Source: Campylobacterales bacterium (lineage in GTDB: Bacteria > Campylobacterota > Campylobacteria > Campylobacterales > QNZT01). Taken from it: a stretch of 13,303 nt of DNA. The notes beneath the pieces were generated by a model that worked only from the letters and a program-made list of their open reading frames with translations, had not been told where the DNA came from and searched no databases. The position numbers and the translations under genes are program-made. The DNA is taken from NCBI GenBank assembly GCA_027055005.1, contig JALUNR010000056.1:1-13303 (forward strand), in the 5' to 3' direction. Below are positions 1 to 6,987 of the stretch, piece after piece (position 1 is the stretch's first letter; each line of letters starts with the position of its first letter).

Positions 1-5
1 TTTAA

Positions 6-46
6 GATACATGGAAGAGACATACTTTGTATGCTCTTCATGTATC
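6..46. repeat. bulged inverted repeat / hairpin upstream of tRNA-Arg
   Basis: Bases 6-12, 14-19 and 21-25 are complementary to 40-46, 34-39 and 29-33. This gives an 18-bp stem with two single-base bulges (G13 and A20) and a 3-base loop (TTT, 26-28). There is no T-tract after it, so it is not a standard intrinsic terminator for rightward transcription. It ends 8 bases before the tRNA. It could be the 3' end of an upstream transcript, a processing hairpin or a small repeat. The function is unknown. Confidence 0.6.
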
Positions 47-54
47 AACTCCCC

Positions 55-131
55 GTCCTCGTAGCTCAGCTGGATAGAGCATCGGATTCCTAATCCGAAG
101 GTCTCAGGTTCGAATCCTGTCGGGGACACCA
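55..131 (+). tRNA. tRNA-Arg (anticodon CCT)
   Basis: This is a complete 77-nt cloverleaf. The acceptor stem pairs 55-61 with 121-127 (one U-G pair). The D-arm contains GCTC/GAGC and the T-arm has the usual TTCGAAT loop. The anticodon stem TCGGA/TCCGA (82-86/94-98) encloses the loop TTCCTAA, which places anticodon CCT at 89-91, so it reads AGG (arginine). The CCA end (129-131) is encoded in the DNA. Discriminator base is A128. No convincing terminator follows; only an AT-rich imperfect hairpin is seen at 147-170. Confidence 0.96.
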
Positions 132-179
132 CTTAAAAAAATCTTATAAAATTAAATTACTTAAATTTTAATCATAATA

Positions 180-188
180 TGCTAAAAT
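180..188 (+). promoter_or_regulatory. extended -10 box for the malic enzyme gene
   Basis: TGC followed by TAAAAT forms a TGnTAAAAT extended -10 element. No clear -35 is visible, which is common for housekeeping promoters in Campylobacterota. Predicted start near 195 gives a leader of about 48 nt with a good ribosome binding site (AGGAG, 234-238) five bases before the ATG at 244. Confidence 0.45.
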
Positions 189-243
189 TATTTAGTTTAC
201 TTCTTTTTGAGGTAGTACTAAATAAAAATTAGCAGGAGAAACA

Positions 244-1527
244 ATGGGTAATTTTGAACAAGATAGTTTAAACTATCATAAAGCCAAAAATGAGTTTGAT
301 ACAAATGGAAAAACTGGAACTCTACTAACAAAACCATGTAATACAGAGGATGATTTATCTATGGCATATAGTCCAGGAGTTGCTTATCCTTGTCTTGAAA
401 TAGAAAAAGATATAGAAAAAGCATATGACTATACAAACAAAGGTAACTTAGTTGCTGTTGTTAGCGATGGTACAGCAGTACTTGGTCTTGGTGATATAGG
501 ACATTTAGCTGGAAAACCAGTTATGGAAGGTAAAGGAGTATTATTTAAAAAGTTTGCAAATGTTGATGCAGTTGATATAGAACTTAATACAAAAGATACT
601 GAAGAGATTATCAAAATAGTTGCTGCAATGGCAGATAGTTTTGGTGGAGTAAACTTAGAAGATATTTCAGCTCCTAGATGTTTTGTTATAGAAGAGAGAT
701 TAAAAGAGATATGTAATGTTCCAGTATTTCATGATGATCAGCATGGAACAGCAGTTATAACAACAGCTGGACTTATGGGTGTACTTGATATGAGTGGAAA
801 AAAAGCCGAGGATCTAAAAGTTGTTGTTATCGGTGCAGGAGCTTCTGGTATCGCTTGTGCAACTATGTATAAAGCTCTTGGAGTAAAAAATATCACTATG
901 CTTGACTCTAAAGGTGTTATTCACTCTGGAAGAGATGATTTAAATGAGTATAAACAAAAATTTGCTTTTGAAACAAGTGACAGAACTTTAGAAGATGCTT
1001 GTAAAAATGCAGATATGATTTTAGGACTTAGTGGGCCAGATCTAATCTCTAAAGATATGGTTGCTTCTATGGCTGAAAGCCCAATAATCTTCGCTTGTGC
1101 AAATCCAAATCCAGAGATAAAACCACCTCTAGCAAAAGAGGCAAGAGCTGATGTTATCATAGGAACAGGTAGAAGTGATTATCCAAATCAAGTAAACAAT
1201 GTTTTAGGTTTCCCACAAATCTTTAGAGGAGCGCTTGATGTTAGAGCTACTAAGATAACTGAAAATATGAAAATGGCAGCTTCAAGAGCTTTATCAAAAT
1301 TAGCTAAAGAGCCAGTGCCTGATTATGTAAAAGAGGCTCATGGAAGAGGAGATGATATGACTTTTGGACCTGATTATATAATCCCTTCACCATTTGATAA
1401 GAGAGTTCTTCCTTATGTAGCAAGTGCAGTTGCAAAGGCTGCTATTGAAGATGGTGTTGCTAGAAAAACTGATCTTGATATGGATGCTTACTTTAAACAT
1501 CTTGAAGAGTTAGCAGAGAGAAGATAG
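244..1527 (+). CDS. malic enzyme (malate dehydrogenase, oxaloacetate-decarboxylating), single-domain form
   Basis: The product (427 aa) oxidatively decarboxylates malate to pyruvate and CO2 with NAD(P)+, linking the TCA cycle to pyruvate in the cytoplasm. The N-terminal domain shows AYSPGVA with candidate catalytic Tyr42, then SDGTAVLGLGDIG and GKPVMEGKG with the conserved Lys97. Metal ligands fit NLEDIS (Glu139, Asp140) and the family signature VFHDDQHGTA (Asp164, Asp165). A Rossmann nucleotide site follows at GAGASG (197-202). The length matches short bacterial malic enzymes and lacks the phosphotransacetylase-like C-terminal domain of E. coli MaeB. Coenzyme preference cannot be read from the sequence. 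The start at 244 is supported by AGGAG with 5-base spacing. It has its own promoter and converges on the molybdoenzyme gene with 18 bases between the stops. Confidence 0.95.
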   Translation: MGNFEQDSLNYHKAKNEFDTNGKTGTLLTKPCNTEDDLSMAYSPGVAYPCLEIEKDIEKAYDYTNKGNLVAVVSDGTAVLGLGDIGHLAGKPVMEGKGVLFKKFANVDAVDIELNTKDTEEIIKIVAAMADSFGGVNLEDISAPRCFVIEERLKEICNVPVFHDDQHGTAVITTAGLMGVLDMSGKKAEDLKVVVIGAGASGIACATMYKALGVKNITMLDSKGVIHSGRDDLNEYKQKFAFETSDRTLEDACKNADMILGLSGPDLISKDMVASMAESPIIFACANPNPEIKPPLAKEARADVIIGTGRSDYPNQVNNVLGFPQIFRGALDVRATKITENMKMAASRALSKLAKEPVPDYVKEAHGRGDDMTFGPDYIIPSPFDKRVLPYVASAVAKAAIEDGVARKTDLDMDAYFKHLEELAERR

Positions 1528-1545
1528 ATAAAATAGAGTAGGGCT

Positions 1546-3279
1546 TTATGCTCTCTCTATCTTAACTTTAACCTCTTGGAAAGTTGCTCCATCACCTTCT
1601 AGTGATAAAAAGTCAGGAGTTAGTTTGTTTACTCCATCAACTCCACTATATATCATGACACAATCCTCTCTTAAGTTATCACTATTTTTTACTTTTAGTT
1701 TTAACTCTCCGTAGTTTGAGCTTATAGTTACCTCTTCATCATCTTTATATCCTAAATTTGGATGGAGATAAACAAAAGAGTCAGTTTTAAACTGTGAGTT
1801 TAGAGAGTATTTATACTTTGGAGTTATAAGATATAATCCTTCTTCATCTTTTAACTCACTTTCATCTTCACTTTCATCTATAAACTCAAAGTGAAAGTCA
1901 TCTTCACTATATGGTAATCTATCATAACTTCTAGAGGTTATATAGTGGTTATCAAAGTTTGAGTTTGATTCAACTATTTTTTCTATATACTTTGCTTTAG
2001 GCTCTAAGGGTTGATAATCAAATCTAGCTAATAGATACTTTGTTAAGTTATATTCACTTACTCCAAACTCTTCTTCTTTTAGTTTTGGCATAAGTCCTAC
2101 ATACTCGTGTGAATAAGAAAATCTGATATCTTGTTTTGCTAAAAAGTTTACAGCAGGAATCACTAAGTCAGCTAAAGCTGAAGTTTGATTTTCAAAAAGT
2201 CCATAGTAAACTACAAACTTGCTTTTTTTAAGTCCATCTATGACTTTGTTTGTATTTGGCATTTGATTTGCTGGATTTGCTCCTTGTATAAATACTAAGT
2301 CAAACTCTCCAAAATCCACGGTTGCCATAGGGGTAGTTTTAACATCATAGTTTGAAAAAGGAAGCTCATATCCTAAAGTAGAATTTCCTAAAAAGCCAAC
2401 TCCACAACCTTCTTTGCCAAAATAGCCAAGCATTGCTACAAAGGAGTCGATAGCTCTTAGGGTTTCATTTGCATTTGTGTATTTTTGGACGCCATTTCCT
2501 ACTAAAAAAGAAGTTGGAGTATCTTGGATTAGCATCAAAGCAGTTAAAAAGTCTTCTATAATAACTTTGGTTGAATCTAAGAGTTGATTTATAGTGTAGG
2601 ATCTAAAAAAGTCTAAAAAGTAGTCAAAATCGCTTCCATGTTTTGCTATCCACTCTTCATCTTCCATCTGTTCAATATAAGCAAACCTACAAAACAAAAG
2701 TGCTAGATGAAAATCACTTCTAGGTCTTATCTGGAGGTGAATATCTGCTTTTTTTGCTAAAGTTGTTTTTACAGGGTCTATTACTATAAGGATTTTATCT
2801 TTTATGATTTCTAACATATGTGAGTTTGTTGAGTCTATATTTCTTCCCCAAACAACTACTACTTTTGATTTTTTTATCTGTGAGGGAGTAAGAGAGTAGT
2901 TTTTCCCTCTTCCCTCTATCACTCCAGCTTCTCCACCACTATCACAAAGATTTCCTCTTGTAAAGGTTGAGCCATATTTTGAAAAAAACTCTTTTGTTAT
3001 ATTTTGCATATATCCGAAGTTTCCACTTCCTTTAAAGTATAAACTTTTTTTATCTTCATACTCTTTTAGTTTTTCATATAAAATATTTAATGCTTCATCA
3101 TTTGTTATATTTTTACCATTATATCTAGCATTTTGTATTCTTGGTTCACTAAGATATTGATTTAGATTTGGGCAGAGATAACCGTTTGTAAGAGGGTGTT
3201 CACAATCGCCTTTTAATTTATTTTTATTGTATTTAACTGAACATGCATCATAACAATCAAGAGGGCAAGTTGTTCTCAT
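1546..3279 (-). CDS. molybdopterin-dependent oxidoreductase catalytic subunit (DMSO reductase/formate dehydrogenase superfamily)
   Basis: The product (577 aa) is a member of the Mo/W-bisPGD enzyme superfamily with unknown substrate. The protein begins directly with a 4Fe-4S motif (Cys5-x3-Cys9-x3-Cys13, then Cys36 in GYLC). The segment GNLCDSGGEAG (109-119) lies where the family carries its metal-ligating residue, so Cys112 is the likely candidate. Cofactor-binding segments follow: VVVWGRNIDSTNSH (about 140-153), IDPVKTTLAKKADIHL (about 167-182), and a C-terminal molydopterin-binding domain (about 490-577). There is no Tat signal, so it should be cytoplasmic. At under 600 aa it is short for the superfamily. 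No iron-sulfur or membrane partner subunit is adjacent. It lies 9 bases downstream of the adaptor gene, with an AGGA site beside that gene's stop codon, so the two are probably co-transcribed. Confidence 0.88.
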   Translation of the reverse strand: MRTTCPLDCYDACSVKYNKNKLKGDCEHPLTNGYLCPNLNQYLSEPRIQNARYNGKNITNDEALNILYEKLKEYEDKKSLYFKGSGNFGYMQNITKEFFSKYGSTFTRGNLCDSGGEAGVIEGRGKNYSLTPSQIKKSKVVVVWGRNIDSTNSHMLEIIKDKILIVIDPVKTTLAKKADIHLQIRPRSDFHLALLFCRFAYIEQMEDEEWIAKHGSDFDYFLDFFRSYTINQLLDSTKVIIEDFLTALMLIQDTPTSFLVGNGVQKYTNANETLRAIDSFVAMLGYFGKEGCGVGFLGNSTLGYELPFSNYDVKTTPMATVDFGEFDLVFIQGANPANQMPNTNKVIDGLKKSKFVVYYGLFENQTSALADLVIPAVNFLAKQDIRFSYSHEYVGLMPKLKEEEFGVSEYNLTKYLLARFDYQPLEPKAKYIEKIVESNSNFDNHYITSRSYDRLPYSEDDFHFEFIDESEDESELKDEEGLYLITPKYKYSLNSQFKTDSFVYLHPNLGYKDDEEVTISSNYGELKLKVKNSDNLREDCVMIYSGVDGVNKLTPDFLSLEGDGATFQEVKVKIERA

Positions 3280-3288
3280 AAAAATCCT

Positions 3289-4041
3289 TTACTTTATCTC
3301 TATTTTTACTAATTGTGAAAAAAATTTCGGTGCAGGTATAACTAACTCAACTTTATATCCAGAAATATTTTGAGTATCTGCTATCTTTAACATTTTAACT
3401 ATTTTATACTTTATAGATTTATCATTTATAAGGATATGAGAAGTTTTTAGCTTTTTTAAATCCTCATTTGTTACAAAAATAGTCAATTTTGCATGGCTTA
3501 AATCAGCAATATCTAAAAGAGGAGTTCCAAAGTTTACAAAATCTCCTGCTCTTGGATATATTTTGTATATATAATACTTTTTAGATATTTTGATATTTTT
3601 TTTCTTTATTTTATCTTTTAATGTTTGGATTTTAAAAAAAATGTTTGCAAGAGTATTTTCTTGGTTTAAAAGATTTGTTTTAGAAGAGAGCATTTTAGTT
3701 AGTTTTATATCTTTTTGATTTTTAGAATAAGTTTTTGAATCTTTTATCTTATCATAAGCTGTTTTATCTATTTTGTAGAGTTTTCTTGAAATTAAAATCA
3801 TATCTTTTAAATTGTTATATTCTATTATTGTTGTATTTAAATCTATTTTATCGATTTTATCATCGATTTTTATAATCAGTTTTCCATCAGAATTTTTGCC
3901 CTCTTTAAACTCATCACAAAAAATAACTTTTCCACTAATATCACTTTTTATAGTATATTGAAAAACAGGTTCGGCTTTTGAATAATATTCATGTGCGATA
4001 AGCTGAGAAAGGCTAAATAAAAATAGTAAAGTAAACTTCAT
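3289..4041 (-). CDS. exported HlyD/MFP-like periplasmic adaptor protein (orphan)
   Basis: The product (250 aa) starts with a signal peptide (residues 1-16, ending LIAH). A half-lipoyl-like segment follows (about 27-58, with SDISGKVIF). Next comes a Lys-rich, probably coiled-coil hairpin (about 75-150), then the second lipoyl half (about 153-180, YYIYKIYPRAGDFVNFGTPLLDIAD) and a beta-barrel-like end (LTIFVTNEDLKKL). This order is that of membrane fusion/periplasmic adaptor proteins of RND, ABC and tripartite efflux systems. No transporter or outer-membrane factor is adjacent. The gene is first in a two-gene unit with the molybdoenzyme. The start is supported by an AAAGG site and a perfect TATAAT box upstream. 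The fold class is fairly clear; the partner is not known. Confidence 0.7.
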   Translation of the reverse strand: MKFTLLFLFSLSQLIAHEYYSKAEPVFQYTIKSDISGKVIFCDEFKEGKNSDGKLIIKIDDKIDKIDLNTTIIEYNNLKDMILISRKLYKIDKTAYDKIKDSKTYSKNQKDIKLTKMLSSKTNLLNQENTLANIFFKIQTLKDKIKKKNIKISKKYYIYKIYPRAGDFVNFGTPLLDIADLSHAKLTIFVTNEDLKKLKTSHILINDKSIKYKIVKMLKIADTQNISGYKVELVIPAPKFFSQLVKIEIK

Positions 4042-4059
4042 AAAATACCTTTTTTATAA

Positions 4060-4065
4060 ATTATA
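4060..4065 (-). promoter_or_regulatory. -10 box (TATAAT) for the adaptor-molybdoenzyme unit
   Basis: A perfect TATAAT reads leftward in the 39-bp divergent gap. The predicted start near 4053 leaves a leader of about 12 nt containing an AAAGG ribosome site before the ATG at 4041. No good -35 hexamer is visible. Confidence 0.5.
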
Positions 4066-4068
4066 TTG

Positions 4069-4074
4069 TAAAAT
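4069..4074 (+). promoter_or_regulatory. -10 box (TAAAAT) placing the transcript start at the lipoprotein ATG
   Basis: TAAAAT lies exactly six bases before the ATG at 4081, and no Shine-Dalgarno sequence is present. With usual spacing transcription would begin at or next to the start codon, giving a leaderless mRNA. The same arrangement occurs before ligA (9069-9080). Confidence 0.4.
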
Positions 4075-4080
4075 GATTAA

Positions 4081-4338
4081 ATGAAAAAATTAATTTTGAT
4101 ATTACCATTTTTTTTAAGTGGATGTTTGTATATAAAGCGAGATATAGGGCTTACAACATATAGTTATGATAAGTGTAAAGAGTATTATGATGCTAATGGA
4201 GAGTATCATAAAGATTGTTATGATACGGAGGGTAGGGTATTGCAAGAAAATATAGCACATACTAAAAGAAGTATTGAAAAAAATACAAAATGTATAATTA
4301 AGAAGACAAAAGAGTTGTTTGGTTATGATAAAAAATAA
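4081..4338 (+). CDS. small predicted lipoprotein
   Basis: The product (85 aa) has the N-terminus MKKLILILPFFLSGC: a short positive and hydrophobic signal peptide with lipobox LSGC, so Cys15 would be lipidated after signal peptidase II cleavage. The mature part is small, polar and Lys-rich at the end. It contains three further cysteines, in KCKEYY, KDCYD and TKCII. I recognise no family. The gene overlaps the start of cmoB by 14 bases, so the two are probably translated together. It has no visible ribosome binding site and may be leaderless. A T8 run inside the signal-peptide codons lies at 4108-4115. Confidence 0.72.
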   Translation: MKKLILILPFFLSGCLYIKRDIGLTTYSYDKCKEYYDANGEYHKDCYDTEGRVLQENIAHTKRSIEKNTKCIIKKTKELFGYDKK

Positions 4339-5233
4339 TACTTTAGATGAGTTAAGAAGTGAACGACAAAAATGGATGTCTTGGAAAAATATAAAACCTT
4401 TAAGGCAAATGTTAAGAAAACTTCCAAAAGACATCGATGCATCGGTTTCTTTTGATGATAAAATAGAGATAATAGGAAAATTTAATAATTTTCAAAAGAG
4501 TTATATAAAAGATGTTGCTTTATCTTTAAAACCGTGGAGAAAAGGACCTTTTAAAATAGATGAACTTTTTATTGATAGTGAGTGGCAAAGTTTTTTTAAA
4601 TATAATCTTTTAAAACCATATATAAACATAAAAGGTAAAGTTGTTGGGGATATTGGGTGTAATAATGGTTACTATATGTTTAGAATGTTAAAAGAAAATC
4701 CTGCAAAAATTATAGGTTTTGATCCATCCCCTCTTTTTAAAACTCAATTTGATTTTATAAATTATTTTGTGAAAAGTGATATAGTGTATGAACTTTTAGG
4801 GGTTGAGCATTTGGATATATATGATGTAAAATTTGATACTATTTTTTGTCTTGGAGTTTTGTATCATAGAAGTGATCCTATATCCACTTTAAAAAGTTTA
4901 AAAAAAGCATTAAACAAAGATGGTGAACTTTTTTTGGATACTTTTATGATAGATGGAGATGAAGAGATTTGCCTTACTCCTAAACAAAGGTACTCTAAGA
5001 TTCCAAATATTTTCTTTATTCCTACTATAAATGCTTTAAAAAACTGGTGTTTTAGAGCAGGATTTAGTGCTGTTGAAGTTTTAGAGATAAAAAAGACTAA
5101 CTTAGATGAACAAAGAAAAACTAACTGGATAGATGGTGAAAGTTTGGGTGAATTTTTAGATGAAGATAACCCAGAGCTTACTGTTGAGGGTTATCCAGCT
5201 CCAAAAAGAGTTTATATTAAAGCCTTATGCTAA
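4325..5233 (+). CDS. cmoB: tRNA U34 carboxymethyltransferase
   Basis: The product (302 aa) transfers a carboxymethyl group from carboxy-S-adenosyl-methionine to 5-hydroxyuridine at tRNA position 34, giving cmo5U and widening wobble decoding. It matches E. coli CmoB along its length: PWRKGPF (70-76), SAM site GDIGCNNGYY (108-117), FDTIFCLGVLYHRSDP, IPTINALKNW and the C-terminal EGYPAPKR. Lys73, Tyr180 and Arg295 sit where CmoB has its Cx-SAM-binding Lys91, Tyr200 and Arg315. An upstream in-frame TTG at 4319 is possible, but the ATG at 4325 is preferred. CmoA, which makes Cx-SAM, is not in the window. The 3' end overlaps the convergent receptor gene by 9 bases. Confidence 0.93.
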   Translation: MIKNNTLDELRSERQKWMSWKNIKPLRQMLRKLPKDIDASVSFDDKIEIIGKFNNFQKSYIKDVALSLKPWRKGPFKIDELFIDSEWQSFFKYNLLKPYINIKGKVVGDIGCNNGYYMFRMLKENPAKIIGFDPSPLFKTQFDFINYFVKSDIVYELLGVEHLDIYDVKFDTIFCLGVLYHRSDPISTLKSLKKALNKDGELFLDTFMIDGDEEICLTPKQRYSKIPNIFFIPTINALKNWCFRAGFSAVEVLEIKKTNLDEQRKTNWIDGESLGEFLDEDNPELTVEGYPAPKRVYIKALC

Positions 5234-6517
5234 CTCTAACTCTTTTTGTTTATTAGATAAATTTTTCTTTTCTTTAAACTCGGTTTTTTGAGTAATATCT
5301 AAAATTTTATTTGATATCTCATCTAAATCAAGACTTATTTCATTTGTTTTATGTGCAATATCAGTGAAATCTTTTGTATCATTTTGGAGATTTAAAACTA
5401 TTTTATTGATATTTTTAATATCTTGAAGTTGCTGTTGGGATGAGTCTGTTGTTTTATCTATAAGTTGTATTGTATTATTAATATTTCCAATAAGTTTGTT
5501 GTATCCATTTATCATTTTAGTTGAAATTTCTTTACCTTCTTTAGTTTTTTCATTGGCTTTTTGAACTAATTCTTTTATTGATTTTGCAGCATTTGCACTT
5601 CTTGAAGCTAGATTTCTTACTTCACTTGCAACAACAGCAAAACCTTTTCCAGCTTCTCCTGCCGTTGCTGCTTCAACTGCTGCATTTAAGCTTAAAATAT
5701 TTGTTTGAAAGGCTATTTGATCTATAACTTCTATGGCTTCAGTTATAGCTATTGTTGCTTGATCTATTTCTGACATAGAGTTTATAGTTAGATTTGCTTG
5801 TTTTAATCCCTCACTTGCTGATTTTTTTATAGTATAGCTTGAAGTTTGCATTTGTTTTGTATTGTTTGTGGTGATACCAAAATCATGCATCGTAGCTGTT
5901 ATTTTATGTGTAATGTCATCTAGTATTTTTGATTGTTTGTCACTAGCTAAAACGATATTTTTCATATTTTGATTTAGTTTTGTTGAAGTTGTTTCTAGTT
6001 TTTTGCCATAGTTATGATTATTTTTTAAGATATTACTTATGGAATCTTTTAAAGAGTTTATACCTTTTAAAAACTCTTTTATCTCACCATCTCTAAAATT
6101 TTTTGTATCTACTGTTTTTATATATTTTCCATTTTCATATTCTTTTAAGATTTTAACAATATTAAGAAAATTACTATGTAGTTTTCTTGTAGCTTTATTT
6201 AAACTATTTGCAAAATAATTTAAGTATGGGTCATCAGTTTTTAGATTTATATAATCACTAAAATCACCATCACTCATTTTTTCTAAAAGTATAAGCATTT
6301 TACCATTTAGTCCAAGATCATCTTCAGTTTTTTGTTCTAACTTTTTTGATATTTGAAATAATTTTTTTAAAATTTCATTTGATTGTATTTTTGAACTTAT
6401 ATCTGATATGTCTATACTATTTGTTTTTCTTGATATAAAGTCATCTATTCTATCTAATATTAGAAGTATATTTTCATTCTCGGTTTTTTTATTTTTAGAG
6501 TTAAATATATTGAACAT
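5225..6517 (-). CDS. soluble methyl-accepting chemotaxis protein, partner of the PAS protein
   Basis: The product (430 aa) ends in a chemoreceptor signalling hairpin: IDQIAFQTNILSLNAAVEA with the tip at about 265-300 (AGEAGKGFAVVASEVRNLA), which docks CheA/CheW. No transmembrane segment or signal peptide is present. Two HAMP-like stretches can be proposed at about 76-112 (MSDGDFSDYI) and 124-162 (ENGKYIKTVD to GINSLKDSIS). Residue 285 is Thr where E. coli receptors have Arg (EAARAGE); I recall this variant as common in Campylobacterota. There is no NWETF-type CheR/CheB tether at the C-terminus. The ribosome site AGGA overlaps the end of the PAS gene 8 bases upstream, so they form one operon. 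The receptor probably takes its input from that PAS protein. Confidence 0.92.
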   Translation of the reverse strand: MFNIFNSKNKKTENENILLILDRIDDFISRKTNSIDISDISSKIQSNEILKKLFQISKKLEQKTEDDLGLNGKMLILLEKMSDGDFSDYINLKTDDPYLNYFANSLNKATRKLHSNFLNIVKILKEYENGKYIKTVDTKNFRDGEIKEFLKGINSLKDSISNILKNNHNYGKKLETTSTKLNQNMKNIVLASDKQSKILDDITHKITATMHDFGITTNNTKQMQTSSYTIKKSASEGLKQANLTINSMSEIDQATIAITEAIEVIDQIAFQTNILSLNAAVEAATAGEAGKGFAVVASEVRNLASRSANAAKSIKELVQKANEKTKEGKEISTKMINGYNKLIGNINNTIQLIDKTTDSSQQQLQDIKNINKIVLNLQNDTKDFTDIAHKTNEISLDLDEISNKILDITQKTEFKEKKNLSNKQKELELA

Positions 6518-6525
6518 TTTATTTC

Positions 6526-6924
6526 CTAATCTAATGTTTTATATAAATTTTGTGCATATTCTATTTCTACTGTTGTAGGTTTTACTCTAACAGATACATA
6601 TATCCTATCACCATTTATATTGTAAGTTGGATAAATTTTTGCATGAACCCAATAGTATGAACCATCTTTTGCCAAATTTTTTACTATTCCTTGCCAATTT
6701 TTTCCACTTTTTATAGTTTTCCATAATTCTTTAAATGCAGCTTTAGGCATATCTGGATGTCGTACAATATTGTGAGATTTTCCTATAAGTTCATCTTTAG
6801 AATAACCACAGATTTTACAAAAATCTTCATTTGCATAGATAATCTTACCTGTTTTGTCTGTTTCTGATACTATGATGGTTTCATCATCTAGTAGTATCTC
6901 TTTATTTAACAGTATTGCTTCCAT
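6526..6924 (-). CDS. Aer-type PAS domain protein (probable FAD-binding redox/oxygen sensor, CetB-like)
   Basis: The product (132 aa) is a stand-alone PAS domain closely resembling the N-terminal PAS domain of E. coli Aer. The segment HNIVRHPDMPKAAF (51-64) and WQGIVKNLAKDGSYYWVHA (77-95) can be aligned by eye. Arg55, His56 and Asp58 correspond to Aer Arg57, His58 and Asp60, which are tied to FAD binding. The protein ends (LYKTLD) just where Aer continues into its membrane anchor and HAMP domain. It should therefore work in trans with the receptor encoded 8 bases downstream, much as CetB works with CetA in C. jejuni, although gene order differs and this receptor has no membrane anchor. The start is supported by AAAGGA with good spacing. 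The ligand (FAD) is inferred from the family. Confidence 0.88.
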   Translation of the reverse strand: MEAILLNKEILLDDETIIVSETDKTGKIIYANEDFCKICGYSKDELIGKSHNIVRHPDMPKAAFKELWKTIKSGKNWQGIVKNLAKDGSYYWVHAKIYPTYNINGDRIYVSVRVKPTTVEIEYAQNLYKTLD

Positions 6925-6950
6925 TTGTATCCTTTATGTGTTATGTGATT

Positions 6951-6977
6951 ATATCGGTAGATTAAATTTTTTCTTTA
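6951..6977 (-). promoter_or_regulatory. sigma28 (FliA) promoter for the PAS-receptor operon
   Basis: Read leftward, TAAAGAAA (6977-6970), 11 bases, then ACCGATAT (6958-6951) fits the FliA pattern TAAAGTTT-N11-GCCGATAA. TAAAG and CCGATA match at exact spacing. The predicted start near 6943 gives a leader of about 18 nt with an AAAGGA ribosome site. A sigma70-type TATAAT on the same strand (6953-6948) overlaps the -10, so dual use is possible. A chemoreceptor operon is an expected FliA target. Confidence 0.6.
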
Positions 6978-6987
6978 GTTTACCGAT
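6953..6987. repeat. palindrome holding overlapping divergent sigma28 promoters
   Basis: Bases 6953-6966 pair with 6974-6987, a 14-bp arm with a 7-base centre. Twelve positions are perfect and two would be G-U pairs in rightward RNA. Because the arms carry TAAA and ACCGAT half-sites, the same FliA-like element reads on each strand. The two polymerase sites overlap and could not be filled together. It could also act as an operator or as a hairpin in a longer transcript. Confidence 0.65.

Noticed and set aside
147..170. AT-rich inverted repeat after tRNA-Arg as terminator
   Set aside because: Only A/T pairs with a mismatch and no T-tract after it; expected by chance in such AT-rich sequence.
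429..614. Leftward open frame of 61 codons inside the malic enzyme gene
   Set aside because: Antisense shadow of a well-conserved gene; no ribosome site and no recognisable protein.
921..1160. Leftward open frame of 79 codons inside the malic enzyme gene
   Set aside because: Antisense shadow; composition follows the sense codons.
1528..1560. Possible terminator between malic enzyme and molybdoenzyme genes
   Set aside because: Only a weak 6-bp stem with a wobble pair can be drawn and no T run follows.
4108..4115. T8 run in the lipoprotein signal peptide as a phase-variation switch
   Set aside because: A run of eight T is common at this base composition and is short for slippage; phase-variable tracts in this phylum are mostly poly-G/C.
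4114..4434. Leftward open frame of 106 codons across the lipoprotein and cmoB start
   Set aside because: Overlaps two supported genes on the other strand; hydrophobic appearance comes from antisense of AT-rich codons.
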